Origin: Yeosuana aromativorans
Lineage (GTDB): Bacteria > Bacteroidota > Bacteroidia > Flavobacteriales > Flavobacteriaceae
Assembly (NCBI RefSeq): GCF_014646655.1
Contig: NZ_BMNR01000002.1
Span: 647,942 to 711,941, forward strand
Direction of reading: 5' to 3'
Length of the DNA: 64,000 nucleotides
Positions 8,726 through 18,036 of this stretch are shown piece by piece (positions within the stretch are counted from its first letter, which is position 1; each line of letters begins with the position of its first letter). A program made the translations under genes and the position numbers. The notes under the pieces were generated by a model that saw only the letters and a list, made by a program, of their open reading frames with translations, did no database searches and was not told the DNA's origin.

Positions 8726-9643
8726 CTAATTCAAAGTAAAGTAATAGATGTCATCTTCTCCTTTTCCACCGGCTCGTTTTGAAGAAAAATATCCCGATGC
8801 ATTATCTGCATCAATAATAAAACAGACATCATCTTCATTACTGTTTATTGGCTTAGGTAATTTCACTGCTTTTTCAAATTCACCTTTAGCATTCAAAACA
8901 CATTTATAGATATCATAACCACCAAATCCACCAGGTCTGTTTGATGAAAAATAAAGGATATTATCAGCACTCATAAAAGGAAACATTTCACCACTATATG
9001 AATTGACAGTTGACCCTAAATTTTTAGGCTGGCTATAGGTGTTATTTGATAAAATGTCAACCTTAAAAATATCAGATGTTCCTTTGGCGCTTTCCTTGCC
9101 TCCTCTAATATTAGCTGTAAAATATAGGGTTTTGCCATCAGGACTTATTACTGGATGCGCATACGAATAACGCGGTTTACAAAATGGCAACACCTTAAAA
9201 TCAGTCCAGCCAACACCTTCCTTGTATTCAGCTACTTCAATATGGAAATTGCTCTCTTTGTAGTCGCCTTTGGGTTTGTTGCGCCTATTTATGTAATTGG
9301 TAGTAACATAAAGCTTTTTTTTATCAGGTGAAAAAACAGCATTTGTTATTTGAAAAACATCTTCTTTTGGATCAATTTGAAGAAGTTTAACATTGTTGAT
9401 ATTGCCTGTTTCATCTTTTATACCGGTATATAAAGTTAAAATACCTTGATCAAAAAAGGTTTTTATCTTTCCGTTTTTATTCAATAAATATGATGTGAAC
9501 AAAACCTCATTAGACTGACCAACAGATAAACCAAAATGCGGTTTGTCGTCATTTATATCAATATTCTTAACAATGTAATTGGGTGATTGAGAGAATCCTG
9601 AAAAGTTCAAAATAAAACACAAACAAGTAAGCAATACCTTCAT
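8726..9643 (-). CDS. Secreted PD40/WD40-like beta-propeller protein
   Basis: A 305-residue exported protein with a signal peptide (KVLLTCLCFILNFSGFSQS). It is built from TolB-like PD40 repeats: FSPDKKKLYVTTN, ISPDGKTLYFTANIRGG, MSADNILYFSSNRPGGFGGYDIYK and a final GYFSSKRAGGKGEDDIYYF. In Bacteroidota such repeats often precede OmpA domains in cell-envelope proteins (PorE-like), but here there is no OmpA or peptidoglycan-binding domain, so it is a propeller alone. It is probably periplasmic or surface-located and may bind glycans or proteins. The gene starts 38 bases after the end of the GlmU-like gene and is probably in its operon. Confidence 0.8.
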   Translation of the reverse strand: MKVLLTCLCFILNFSGFSQSPNYIVKNIDINDDKPHFGLSVGQSNEVLFTSYLLNKNGKIKTFFDQGILTLYTGIKDETGNINNVKLLQIDPKEDVFQITNAVFSPDKKKLYVTTNYINRRNKPKGDYKESNFHIEVAEYKEGVGWTDFKVLPFCKPRYSYAHPVISPDGKTLYFTANIRGGKESAKGTSDIFKVDILSNNTYSQPKNLGSTVNSYSGEMFPFMSADNILYFSSNRPGGFGGYDIYKCVLNAKGEFEKAVKLPKPINSNEDDVCFIIDADNASGYFSSKRAGGKGEDDIYYFTLN

Positions 9644-9681
9644 AACTTCAATAAAATAAAATTAAAGTTACTAAAAGTTAT

Positions 9682-10857
9682 CTATTCCCGTCTATATTTT
9701 TTGGTCTGCTCAAAAACATGCTCCAATATGTCCGCATCTTGTTGGGTGAATTCCATGTTGCGTCTAGACATTACTGTTTTGGCAACTTCAAATGCTTTTT
9801 TGGTTAAATACGTTGTAAATCCCCCATATCCGCCCCAAGTGAAACTTGGTATGAAATTACGGGGAAATCCACTTCCAAAAATATTGGCGTTTACACCCAC
9901 AACCGTTCCTGTATTGAACATGGTATTTATGGCACATTTACTGTGATCACCCATAATAAGTCCGCAAAACTGCAACCCAGTTTTAGTAAAACTCTCTGTT
10001 TGGTAATCCCATAATCGCACTTCAGAATAATCGTTTTTAAGATTTGAATTATTAGTGTCAGCACCAAGGTTGCACCATTCTCCTAAAACGGCATTTCCTA
10101 AAAATCCATCATGCCCTTTGTTTGAATAGGCAAAAAGAACCGAATTATTGACTTCGCCTCCAACTTTACTGTATGGCCCAATGGTTGTTGGTCCATAAAT
10201 TTTAGCTCCCATTTTAACGATGGCACCTTCACAAATTGCTAACGGTCCGCGAACAAGTGCACCTTCCATGATTAAAGTATCTTTTCCAATATAAATAGGG
10301 CCATTTGTAGCATTAAGTGTAACAAATTCCAAAGTAGCACCTTCTTCTATAAAAATATTTTCCGGATCAATCACATTGTTACTGGACGGAATTGGTTTTG
10401 ATTTCCTGTCTTTGGTTATCAAGTTAAAATCATCTTGAATAGCCTCACCATTTTTTGAAAAAATATCCCATGTATGTTCAATTCTGATAATATCATCATT
10501 AAATTCAATGGCTTCAAAAGTTGAGAAATCAATATTTTCTTGGGCTTCTTTTGTAAAAAAAGCAATAATATCTTCATCTTTAAAGATAGCCTGATTATTT
10601 TCAAGTCCTTTGACCATTTCAACCAATTCAAAATTTGGAAGATAGGAGGCATTGATCATAATGTTCTCTTCCATTTCAACCATCGGATACTTCTCAGACA
10701 AATAATCTTCAGTCACTGTAGTGGTTGTAGAGTCCAGATAAGCTTCCCATTTTTCGCGAATGGTCAATATGCCAACCCTAATATCGGCAACGGGTCTGGT
10801 AAAGGTTAAAGGCAGCAGGTTATTCCTAAAAGGACCGTCAAAAAGAATATAGTTCAT
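9682..10857 (-). CDS. GlmU-like putative sugar nucleotidyltransferase with left-handed beta-helix
   Basis: A 391-residue protein of the Bacteroidota 'putative sugar nucleotidyltransferase' family. The N-terminal domain opens with ILFDGPFRNNLLPLTFTRPVADIRVGILTIREKW, which resembles a nucleotidyltransferase fold but lacks the classic GxGTRLxP loop. From about residue 170 to 340 runs a hexapeptide beta-helix (PIYIGKDTLIMEGALVRGPLAICEGAIVKMGAKIYGPTTIGPYSKVGGEV). The segment GHDGFLGNAVLGEWCNLGADTNNSNLKNDY is similar to the GlmU acetyltransferase domain. It may form a nucleotide sugar or acetylate one for envelope glycans; the true substrate is not known. First gene of a probable operon with the PD40 gene. 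Confidence 0.8.
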   Translation of the reverse strand: MNYILFDGPFRNNLLPLTFTRPVADIRVGILTIREKWEAYLDSTTTTVTEDYLSEKYPMVEMEENIMINASYLPNFELVEMVKGLENNQAIFKDEDIIAFFTKEAQENIDFSTFEAIEFNDDIIRIEHTWDIFSKNGEAIQDDFNLITKDRKSKPIPSSNNVIDPENIFIEEGATLEFVTLNATNGPIYIGKDTLIMEGALVRGPLAICEGAIVKMGAKIYGPTTIGPYSKVGGEVNNSVLFAYSNKGHDGFLGNAVLGEWCNLGADTNNSNLKNDYSEVRLWDYQTESFTKTGLQFCGLIMGDHSKCAINTMFNTGTVVGVNANIFGSGFPRNFIPSFTWGGYGGFTTYLTKKAFEVAKTVMSRRNMEFTQQDADILEHVFEQTKKYRRE

Positions 10858-10928
10858 GAGGCTTGCAAGTTATATGCTAAAGTTAATAGTTTTATGCTAT
10901 GTACCTTAAACCATTCGTTATTATGCAC

Positions 10929-10936
10929 CAAAAGTA
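10929..10936 (-). promoter_or_regulatory. Possible -7 element for the GlmU-like gene
   Basis: The minus-strand reading TACTTTTG matches TAnnTTTG and lies 72 nt ahead of the start at 10857, just after the rpmE2 terminator. No clear -33 element. Confidence 0.4.
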
Positions 10937-10953
10937 GATTAATTGCGCAAAAT

Positions 10954-10984
10954 AAAAAAGCCTTTCAGTAATAGAAAGGCTTTT
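10954..10984 (-). terminator. Terminator after rpmE2
   Basis: AAAAGCCTTTC pairs with GAAAGGCTTTT around a 7-nt loop, followed on the minus strand by a T run. Confidence 0.85.
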
Positions 10985-11003
10985 AAAATATATTGTGTTA
11001 AGC

Positions 11004-11255
11004 TTATTTTTTAAACTTAGCATATTTGTTTTTAAACTTATCAATACGACCAGCGGTATCAACTAATTTAGATTTACCTGTATAGTAAGGATGAGATGTT
11101 CTTGAAATCTCCATCTTAACAAGTGGATATTCAACACCATCAACTTCAATCGTTTCATTTGTATTGGCGGTAGATTTTGTTAAAAAAACATCATCATTAG
11201 ACATGTCTTTAAAAGCTACTACTCTATAATTTTCTGGATGTATACCTTTTCTCAT
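11004..11255 (-). CDS. rpmE2: 50S ribosomal protein L31 type B
   Basis: An 83-residue large-subunit ribosomal protein. It has the L31 core ([19 protein letters not shown]...[32 protein letters not shown]) but contains no cysteine at all, so it is the zinc-independent type B form. The C-terminal [17 protein letters not shown] is the usual basic tail. It has its own promoter and terminator. In bacteria with two L31 genes the type B copy is induced by zinc starvation, but in many Bacteroidota it is the only copy and constitutive; no zinc-uptake regulator site is evident here. Confidence 0.97.
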   Translation of the reverse strand: MRKGIHPENYRVVAFKDMSNDDVFLTKSTANTNETIEVDGVEYPLVKMEISRTSHPYYTGKSKLVDTAGRIDKFKNKYAKFKK

Positions 11256-11291
11256 CGCTAAACGCTTTAATTCTTTTCAATTTTGGAAGTG

Positions 11292-11321
11292 CAAATTTAA
11301 GTATTTTTTACAAATGAACAA
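11292..11321 (-). promoter_or_regulatory. rpmE2 promoter
   Basis: Minus strand: perfect -7 TAAATTTG (11292-11299) with a TTG -33 element at 11319-11321, spacer 19 nt. Confidence 0.6.
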
Positions 11322-11366
11322 TACTTTTTAATATTTTTTATTTTACCCCTTTATGTAACGTTTTAT

Positions 11367-11374
11367 TATCTTTG
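11367..11374 (+). promoter_or_regulatory. -7 element for the DUF4199 gene
   Basis: TATCTTTG, a TAnnTTTG match, 39 nt ahead of the start at 11414. Confidence 0.5.
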
Positions 11375-11413
11375 TTTACTAACTAGTCAACTAATTTAAA
11401 AACCAAAATTATT

Positions 11414-11932
11414 ATGGAACCACAACAACTATCTCCTGGTAAATTTGCTAGAAACTATGGCGTTATTTTAGGAATCATCCTCATTCTTATAGCCGTTATC
11501 ATGTATGTAACCGGTATGCAACTTGAAGGCGTTCAATGGCCAATGTACATTTACTATGTAATCTTCCCTGTATCTATTTTTTATGCCATAAGCCAATACA
11601 AAAAAGCACAAGGTAATGTATTGTCACTGGGAGAAGCCATAAAAATTGGGCTTGTTATAGCCGTTATAAGCGCTTTGGTTTATGCGGTTTATAATTTATT
11701 GTTCAACTACGTTATTGATCCAGAGTTCACAAAAGAAGCTGTTAAGGCTGAATTGGACAGAATGTTGGAAAGCGGCAAAATGACCGAAGAAATGATTGAA
11801 CAAACTGCCAAAATAAGAGAGATATTTACAAATCCGTTTGTAGGAACCACTATCTGGATTGCTTTAAGCGCCATTTTTGGTTTGATTTACTCATTGATTG
11901 CCGGATTGATAATGAAACGCGAGCAACAATAA
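11414..11932 (+). CDS. DUF4199 inner-membrane protein
   Basis: A 172-residue protein of the Bacteroidota-specific DUF4199 family, function unknown. It has four hydrophobic segments: about 13-31 (NYGVILGIILILIAVIMYV), 39-58, 75-98 (AIKIGLVIAVISALVYAVYN) and 142-165. The helical loop between the third and fourth segments (residues 104-140) is rich in charged residues and methionine (KAELDRMLESGKMTEEMIEQ). It precedes the family 2 glycosyltransferase by 54 bases on the same strand, a neighbourhood often seen in this family, which suggests a link to polyprenyl-sugar or envelope synthesis; that is inference. Confidence 0.85.
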   Translation: MEPQQLSPGKFARNYGVILGIILILIAVIMYVTGMQLEGVQWPMYIYYVIFPVSIFYAISQYKKAQGNVLSLGEAIKIGLVIAVISALVYAVYNLLFNYVIDPEFTKEAVKAELDRMLESGKMTEEMIEQTAKIREIFTNPFVGTTIWIALSAIFGLIYSLIAGLIMKREQQ

Positions 11933-11986
11933 AAGCTTATTTTATTTTGAGTATTTTTGAAGCTTCAATTATTGAGATAAATTTAC

Positions 11987-12934
11987 ATGAACATATCTGT
12001 AGTCATACCACTACTTAATGAACAAGAATCATTAACAGAATTATATGATTGGATTGCAAAAGTTATGCAGTCCAATCATTTTTCTTATGAGATTATTTTT
12101 ATTGATGATGGCAGTGACGACAACTCATGGGAAACCATAACCCAACTTTCTGCAAAAGACAAACAGGTTAAAGGCATTCGGTTTCTAAAGAATTACGGAA
12201 AATCACAAGCACTTCATGCTGGTTTTGAAAAGGCCCAAGGCGATGTGGTCATCACCATGGATGCCGATTTACAGGATAATCCAGATGAAATACCTGAACT
12301 TTACAACATGATTATCAAAGACGGCTTTGATCTGGTTTCTGGCTGGAAAAAGAAACGTTATGATGCTATCCTGTCAAAAAATTTGCCTTCAAAATTATTT
12401 AATTGGGCTGCCAGAAGAACATCGGGTGTCAAATTACACGACTTCAATTGTGGTCTTAAAGCCTATCGTTTAGAGGTTGTCAAGCACATAGACGTAAATG
12501 GTGAAATGCACCGCTACATCCCTGTGCTATCAAAAAATGCTGGTTTTAATAAAATCAGTGAAAAAGTTGTACAGCATCAAGCCAGAAAATATGGAGAAAC
12601 CAAATTTGGTATGGACCGTTTTATCAATGGTTTTTTAGACCTCATAACCATTTGGTTTTTATCCCGTTTTGGTAAACGCCCCATGCACTTATTTGGAAGC
12701 TTAGGTGTTATCATGTTTGCCATTGGTTTTGGTTTTTCATTATATTTAGGTATTGACAAAATATTTTTGAATCCCTTTGGAAGATTAATTACAGAACGTC
12801 CTCAGTTTTATATTGCCTTGTCAACCATGATTATTGGCACACAATTTTTTGTTGCCGGATTTTTGGGCGAAATTATATTGAGAACAAAACCAGAAAAAAA
12901 ACGCTATTCCATTAAATCTGAACTAAATTTTTAA
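11987..12934 (+). CDS. Family 2 glycosyltransferase (DPM1/GtrB-like, membrane-anchored)
   Basis: A 315-residue GT-A enzyme expected to transfer a sugar from a nucleotide donor to a polyprenyl phosphate at the inner membrane. The catalytic domain has SVVIPLLNEQESL, the IDDGSDDNSWE donor site (39-49) and the metal-binding MDADLQDNPDEIP (Asp92-x-Asp94). QARKYGETKFGMDRF is the typical QxxRxxGxSKY-like motif of this group. Two C-terminal helices (about 234-256 and 270-295) anchor it, as in GtrB and ArnC relatives. It probably supplies undecaprenyl-phosphate-linked sugar for envelope glycans. Neighbouring DUF4199, sugar mutase and MsbA-like exporter genes are all co-directional. Confidence 0.9.
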   Translation: MNISVVIPLLNEQESLTELYDWIAKVMQSNHFSYEIIFIDDGSDDNSWETITQLSAKDKQVKGIRFLKNYGKSQALHAGFEKAQGDVVITMDADLQDNPDEIPELYNMIIKDGFDLVSGWKKKRYDAILSKNLPSKLFNWAARRTSGVKLHDFNCGLKAYRLEVVKHIDVNGEMHRYIPVLSKNAGFNKISEKVVQHQARKYGETKFGMDRFINGFLDLITIWFLSRFGKRPMHLFGSLGVIMFAIGFGFSLYLGIDKIFLNPFGRLITERPQFYIALSTMIIGTQFFVAGFLGEIILRTKPEKKRYSIKSELNF

Positions 12935-12986
12935 GTCATTTTAATTAATTTTGACTTTTAGTGTTAACAAACAAATTCCATAAACC

Positions 12987-14717
12987 ATGATACATATAGA
13001 ACCAGAACTTTTAAATAGAGTCAATACTTGGTTAACACCATCTTTTGATGACGATACCCAAACCCAAATAAAAGAAATGATTGCATCAAATCCTGTTGGC
13101 TTGAAAGAAAGCTTTTATAAGGATTTGGAATTTGGAACTGGTGGTATGCGTGGTGTTATGGGTGTAGGAAGTAACCGGATAAACAAATACACACTTGGCA
13201 GAAGCACTCAAGGATTAAGCGAGTATATGCTTGACTATTTCCCTGGTGAAACACCAAAAGTTGCTATTGCTTATGACTGTAGACATAATAGCAAAACATT
13301 AGCAAAAGTTGTTGCCAACGTATTTTCTGCAAATGGCATAGAAGTCTTTCTTTTTGAAGACCTCCGCCCTACTCCAGAATTATCCTTTGCCTTAAAACAT
13401 TTAAACTGCCACTGCGGAATTGTGCTTACAGCATCGCACAACCCACCAGAATACAATGGGTACAAAGTTTATTGGCAAGATGGCGGTCAATTAGTGCCTC
13501 CTCAGGACGATGCCATCGTCAATAAAATAAACAACACAGAATACGCTAATATTAAGTTTAAAGCCAATGAATCTTTAATCAATTATATAGGAAAGGATAT
13601 TGATAATGTCTTTATTGATGCTTCATTAAAAAATGGAAGTTTTAATATTTCCCAATCAGCTAAAGACAATTTAACCATCGTATTCACATCGTTACACGGA
13701 ACATCCATCACTTTGGTTCCTGAAACCTTAAAACGGGCTGGTTATAAAAACGTTCATATTGTTAAGGAACAAGAAGTGCCAAATGGTGATTTTCCAACGG
13801 TGGCCTCTCCAAATCCAGAGGAACCTGCCGCATTAAAAATGGCTTTGGAACTGGCCGAAGAAGTAAATGCCGATATTGTGATAGGTACTGATCCTGACTG
13901 TGACAGATTGGGTGTTGCTGTTCGCAATTCTGAAAACAAACTGCAATTACTCAACGGAAACCAAACCATGGTCGCTATGACCGATTTCTTATTGAAACAA
14001 TGGAAATCAAATGGAAACATTAAAGGAGAGGAATTTATTGCTTCAACTATAGTGTCTACACCTATGATGAGCGCTCTAGCCAACGCCTACCAAGTTGATT
14101 GCAAGATTGTTTTGACTGGTTTTAAATGGATTGCTAAACTCATCAAAGATTTTAACACGTTAAACTTTATTGGTGGTGGCGAAGAAAGCTTTGGCTTTAT
14201 GGTTGGTGATTTTGTAAGAGATAAAGACGCCGTTACATCTACGCTTTTAGCTTGTGAAATTGCAGCCCAAGCTAAGGCTAATGGCAGTTCGTTTTTCAAC
14301 GAGCTTATAAACTTGTACGTTTCACATGGTTTCTACAAAGAACGATTAATTTCCCTAACAAAAAAGGGCATTGAAGGTGCACAGGAAATCAAACAAATGA
14401 TGATTGATGCCAGAGAGAATCCTTTAAAAGTGGTGAATGGTTCTAAAATCGTGAAAATTGACGATTATCAGTTATCCATTTCAAAAAACTTAATCACTGG
14501 TGAAGAAACCACCATTGATATTCCAAAATCCAACGTACTTATTTACAAGACTGAAGACGGCAGTCAAATTGCTTTGAGACCAAGTGGAACAGAACCTAAG
14601 ATAAAGTTCTATATAAGCGTAAACACTAAATTGGACAATGTGTCAGCATTTAAAGCTACGGAACAAAAATTGGAAAGCAAAATAGACGCTATTGTAAAAG
14701 ACATGAAATTAGCTTAG
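12987..14717 (+). CDS. Alpha-D-phosphohexomutase (phosphoglucomutase/phosphomannomutase)
   Basis: A 576-residue enzyme that interconverts hexose 1- and 6-phosphates through a phosphoserine intermediate. The catalytic loop is [13 protein letters not shown] with Ser150. The metal site is Asp302-x-Asp304-x-Asp306 (GTDPDCDR). The sugar-binding loop GGGEESFGF and the phosphate-binding [12 protein letters not shown] near the C-terminus are all present. Length and N-terminal [12 protein letters not shown] place it with the bacterial PgcA-type group that can act on glucose and mannose phosphates. The start follows the glycosyltransferase gene by 52 bases. Its product would feed nucleotide-sugar synthesis. 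Confidence 0.93.
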   Translation: MIHIEPELLNRVNTWLTPSFDDDTQTQIKEMIASNPVGLKESFYKDLEFGTGGMRGVMGVGSNRINKYTLGRSTQGLSEYMLDYFPGETPKVAIAYDCRHNSKTLAKVVANVFSANGIEVFLFEDLRPTPELSFALKHLNCHCGIVLTASHNPPEYNGYKVYWQDGGQLVPPQDDAIVNKINNTEYANIKFKANESLINYIGKDIDNVFIDASLKNGSFNISQSAKDNLTIVFTSLHGTSITLVPETLKRAGYKNVHIVKEQEVPNGDFPTVASPNPEEPAALKMALELAEEVNADIVIGTDPDCDRLGVAVRNSENKLQLLNGNQTMVAMTDFLLKQWKSNGNIKGEEFIASTIVSTPMMSALANAYQVDCKIVLTGFKWIAKLIKDFNTLNFIGGGEESFGFMVGDFVRDKDAVTSTLLACEIAAQAKANGSSFFNELINLYVSHGFYKERLISLTKKGIEGAQEIKQMMIDARENPLKVVNGSKIVKIDDYQLSISKNLITGEETTIDIPKSNVLIYKTEDGSQIALRPSGTEPKIKFYISVNTKLDNVSAFKATEQKLESKIDAIVKDMKLA

Positions 14718-14805
14718 TCTTAAACAATAAGTCTATTAAATTATGCTCTTTTGCTAATGGCATCTGATCATAAAAACAACATTACAAACAGATGACACTT
14801 AGTTA

Positions 14806-16632
14806 ATGAACCAATTTATAAATATCCTAAAATACGCTAAACCTTATAAACGGTTTGCGTTAGGGCATATCATATCAAATATTCTTTATGCATTATTTGG
14901 TGCACTTTCTTTTATGGCACTAATACCCATGTTAGACGTGCTTTTTAAAGAGAACACCCAAAAGGCTATCAAAGAACCCGTTTATCAAGGAATTGGCCAT
15001 CTTAACGCCTATTACAAGGATTTTATGGCATACCAGATTAATCTGTATGCCCAGCAAGATAAAGCTAAAGCACTCATTTTTATTATTGCTTTTATTATCA
15101 TCATATTCTTACTGAAAAACCTATTTAGTTATTTGGCCTATTATTTTATGGTCTTTTTACGAAATGGTGTGGTAAGGGATTTAAGAAATGCCGTGTATAA
15201 AAAAACAGTGGAATTACCTCTTTCATTCTTTTCTGAACAGAAAAAAGGTGATATCATGGCGCGTGTCACCAACGATGTAACAACCTTACAGTATTCTATG
15301 TTGCCTGTTCTGGAGCTCATTTTCAGGGAGCCACTCAGTATTATTTTTACTGTAATTATAATGCTTATTATAAGCGTAAAACTTACCATTTTTGTCTTTA
15401 TTTTTATTCCTTTATCTGGTGTGGTCATTTCCAGAATTGGCAAAAGTTTAAAACGAAAATCCGATCGCGTTCAAAAAGAACAAGGCGTTATATTGTCAAC
15501 CATAGAAGAAACCTTAACAGGTTTGAGAATCATAAAAGGATTTAACGCCGAAGGTATCTTCAACCAGAAGTTCAATGAGTCAACATCTAGGTTCTACCAT
15601 TTTTCAAATAAATTATTAAACCGTCAAAACCTAGCATCTCCAACCAGTGAAATATTAGGCGTCATTGTTATCTCAATACTTTTATGGTATGGCGGTCAAT
15701 TGGTGCTAGTAGACAAGTCATTGGATGGCAGCTCTTTTATTGCCTATATTGGTCTGGCCTATAATATTTTAGTGCCCGCTAAAGCAATCTCCAGAGGACT
15801 TTACAATATCAAACAAGGTAATGCGGCTGCAGAAAGAATACAAGAGATTATTGATACACCTAACCCTTTAAAGGACAAGGAAAATGCACTTATTAAAACA
15901 GGTTTTGATTCTCAAATTGTATTTGATAACATCTCTTTTAAATATCAAGACGAGTATGTTTTAAATGATTTTTCCTTAACCATTCCAAAAGGAAAAACTG
16001 TTGCGTTGGTTGGGCAATCAGGAAGCGGAAAATCTACCATTGCCAATCTAATCACGCGTTTTTATGATGTCAATAAAGGGTCTATTTCTATTGATGGCAT
16101 TGACATTAGAGACCTGTCAACACCTTCCTTAAGGCAACAACTCGGTATTGTTACCCAAGATGCCATTTTGTTTAACGATAGCATTAAAAACAATCTGAAA
16201 CTAGGAAAATTTGATGCTACTGATGAAGAGGTCATCGAGGCCTTAAAAATTGCTAATGCTTGGGAGTTTGTAAAGGACTTACCAGATGGTATTGATACTA
16301 ATATTGGCGATTCAGGCAACAAACTCTCTGGTGGACAAAAACAACGACTAAGTATTGCCAGAGCGGTATTAAAAAGTCCGCCAATAATGGTTTTGGACGA
16401 AGCCACTTCGGCTCTTGACACAGAAAGCGAGCGCTTAGTACAAGTTGCTTTAGAGAACATGATGAAAAACAGAACATCCATTGTGATTGCCCACAGGCTT
16501 TCTACCATCAAAAATGCTGATGAGATTGTGGTTTTGAACAAAGGGAAAATAGTAGAACAAGGAAAACACAACGAACTTATTGCCAAAAATGGTGTCTACA
16601 AAAAACTGGTGGACATGCAAAGTTTTGAATAG
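14806..16632 (+). CDS. MsbA-like ABC exporter (fused permease and ATPase)
   Basis: A 608-residue half-transporter, expected to act as a homodimer in the inner membrane and to export a lipid or other hydrophobic substrate. Six transmembrane helices lie within residues 20-340. The nucleotide-binding domain follows with Walker A GQSGSGKST (403-411), the signature LSGGQKQRLSIARA, Walker B IMVLDEATSALD and the switch histidine in IVIAHRLS. The family includes MsbA (lipid A flippase), which would suit the upstream glycan genes, but substrate cannot be read from sequence. The gene ends at a strong terminator, closing this co-directional block. Confidence 0.92.
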   Translation: MNQFINILKYAKPYKRFALGHIISNILYALFGALSFMALIPMLDVLFKENTQKAIKEPVYQGIGHLNAYYKDFMAYQINLYAQQDKAKALIFIIAFIIIIFLLKNLFSYLAYYFMVFLRNGVVRDLRNAVYKKTVELPLSFFSEQKKGDIMARVTNDVTTLQYSMLPVLELIFREPLSIIFTVIIMLIISVKLTIFVFIFIPLSGVVISRIGKSLKRKSDRVQKEQGVILSTIEETLTGLRIIKGFNAEGIFNQKFNESTSRFYHFSNKLLNRQNLASPTSEILGVIVISILLWYGGQLVLVDKSLDGSSFIAYIGLAYNILVPAKAISRGLYNIKQGNAAAERIQEIIDTPNPLKDKENALIKTGFDSQIVFDNISFKYQDEYVLNDFSLTIPKGKTVALVGQSGSGKSTIANLITRFYDVNKGSISIDGIDIRDLSTPSLRQQLGIVTQDAILFNDSIKNNLKLGKFDATDEEVIEALKIANAWEFVKDLPDGIDTNIGDSGNKLSGGQKQRLSIARAVLKSPPIMVLDEATSALDTESERLVQVALENMMKNRTSIVIAHRLSTIKNADEIVVLNKGKIVEQGKHNELIAKNGVYKKLVDMQSFE

Positions 16633-16652
16633 TTTCTAATTAAATAAAAAGT

Positions 16653-16689
16653 AAAAAAGGATAGAGATTTGGGCTTCTATCCTTTTTTT
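16653..16689 (+). terminator. Terminator after the MsbA-like gene
   Basis: GGATAGA pairs with TCTATCC, with flanking A and T runs extending the stem; ends in seven T. Confidence 0.85.
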
Positions 16690-16941
16690 GTTTATTGCTA
16701 GACTTGGGGCAGACTAACAACATAAGTAGATTTTGATATTGTAAAATTAAATCAAAAAAAACTATCCTGCAAGAAAAAATGCATTTAATCGTATTAAAAA
16801 TACATTTCATCGATTATTTTAAACCTATATAGTTATAAATCAGCTATTTAATATTTTCATAAATTTTAAATAATTTTACTGTAAATTAAAGGCGTTTAAA
16901 CTTTTAGTAATTTGAACAGTCTAAATCTGTAAAAGGCACGC
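16690..16941. other. Gene-free region before the ECF sigma operon
   Basis: About 250 very AT-rich bases with no open frame or RNA structure that I can support. The motif GTAATTTG at 16905-16912 is close to but not a proper TAnnTTTG element. The sigma promoter must lie here but I cannot place it. Confidence 0.5.
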
Positions 16942-17484
16942 GTGACTCCAGAACATCAATTAGTAGAACAGCTAAAATCAAAGCAGCATATAGATCAAGC
17001 CTTTAAAGAATTGGTGTCTTTATACAAGGAGCGGCTGTATTGGCATATACGGAATATTGTAAAATCACATGACGATACCGATGATGTTTTACAAAACACC
17101 TTTATAAAGATTTACAAAAACATTCATGCCTTTAAAGGAGACAGCAAGTTGTTTTCATGGATGTACAGAATAGCAACAAATGAAGCCATAACATTTATAA
17201 ATAAAAAAGCTAAGCAATTACAAATTTCAAATGAAGAGGTGCAACAACAGGCAATTGAAAATCTAACAACAGACGTTTATTTTGAAGGCAACAATATTCA
17301 GTTGGAATTACAAAAAGCCATAGCCACCCTACCTCAAAAACAACAAATGGTTTTTAACATGAAGTATTTTGAGGAATTGAAGTTTAAAGATATGGCCGAT
17401 ATTTTAAATACCAGCGAAGGCGCCCTGAAAGCATCATACCATATTGCGGTAAAAAAAATCGAGAAGTATTTAACTAGAAATTAA
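16942..17484 (+). CDS. ECF-type RNA polymerase sigma factor
   Basis: A 180-residue sigma70-family factor with GTG as start codon; no in-frame ATG lies upstream of region 2. Region 2 shows LYKERLYWHIRNIVKSHDDTDDVLQNTFIKIYKNIHAFKGDSKLFSWMYRIATNEAITFI, with the usual D-A-x-D-x-x-Q pattern as DDTDDVLQ. Region 4 is IATLPQKQQMVFNMKYFEELKFKDMADILNTSEGALKASYHIAVKKI. It heads a three-gene cluster with an anti-sigma-like membrane protein and a Spy-like periplasmic protein, so it probably controls an envelope-stress response. Confidence 0.92.
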   Translation: MTPEHQLVEQLKSKQHIDQAFKELVSLYKERLYWHIRNIVKSHDDTDDVLQNTFIKIYKNIHAFKGDSKLFSWMYRIATNEAITFINKKAKQLQISNEEVQQQAIENLTTDVYFEGNNIQLELQKAIATLPQKQQMVFNMKYFEELKFKDMADILNTSEGALKASYHIAVKKIEKYLTRN

Positions 17485-17517
17485 ACCTTTACCAAAAAAA
17501 ACAGTCTTATAAGTACA

Positions 17518-18018
17518 ATGAAAAAGAGACGTATAGAACATATTGAAAAAACAGGTTTTAAAGTACCGGAGACCTATTTCAAAGATTTTGAGGACACCTT
17601 ATTAAGTGAGTTGAATCTTAAGGATAAAGTTTCTGCAACAGGTTTTCAAGTTCCTGAAGATTATTTTGAATCGTTAGATGAATCTATTTATAGCCGTGCC
17701 TCCAAAAACAAACAAGGTAAAGTCATTGATCTGGTTTCTTTTAAAAGAACAGCGTACACAGTTGCTGTTGCAGCTAGTTTAGTGCTTATGTTTAGTGTGT
17801 TTTTCAATAAAAAAGAACCATTAACTTTAGACAGCATTGAAACAGCTAGTATAGAAAATTACATTTTGAATGAAGATCTTGAAACAACTGATATAGCATC
17901 ATTATTTTCAAATGTTGATGCATCTAATTTAAATGACATGGACGTGAATTTAAATTCTGATTCATTGGAAGATTACCTTTTGGAAAATTTAGATGTTGAT
18001 GATTTGATTTCAAACTAA
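17518..18018 (+). CDS. Anti-sigma-like single-pass membrane protein
   Basis: A 166-residue protein that I cannot assign to a named family with certainty. Residues 12-21 (TGFKVPETYF) and 41-50 (TGFQVPEDYF) are near copies, so the cytoplasmic N-terminus carries a duplicated F-x-VPE-x-YF motif. One transmembrane helix follows (about 80-96, YTVAVAASLVLMFSVFF). The rest is a very acidic outer domain rich in Asp, Asn and Leu, ending VDDLISN. The position 33 bases after the sigma gene and the topology (cytoplasmic motif, one helix, outer domain) fit an anti-sigma factor. It lacks a zinc-binding HxxxCxxC motif, so it would be a non-ZAS type. Confidence 0.7.
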   Translation: MKKRRIEHIEKTGFKVPETYFKDFEDTLLSELNLKDKVSATGFQVPEDYFESLDESIYSRASKNKQGKVIDLVSFKRTAYTVAVAASLVLMFSVFFNKKEPLTLDSIETASIENYILNEDLETTDIASLFSNVDASNLNDMDVNLNSDSLEDYLLENLDVDDLISN

Positions 18019-18036
18019 TAACCTAATAGTAAAAAC

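Noticed and set aside
16905-16912. GTAATTTG as the -7 element for the ECF sigma operon
   Set aside because: It has one base too few between TA and TTTG, so it does not match TAnnTTTG.
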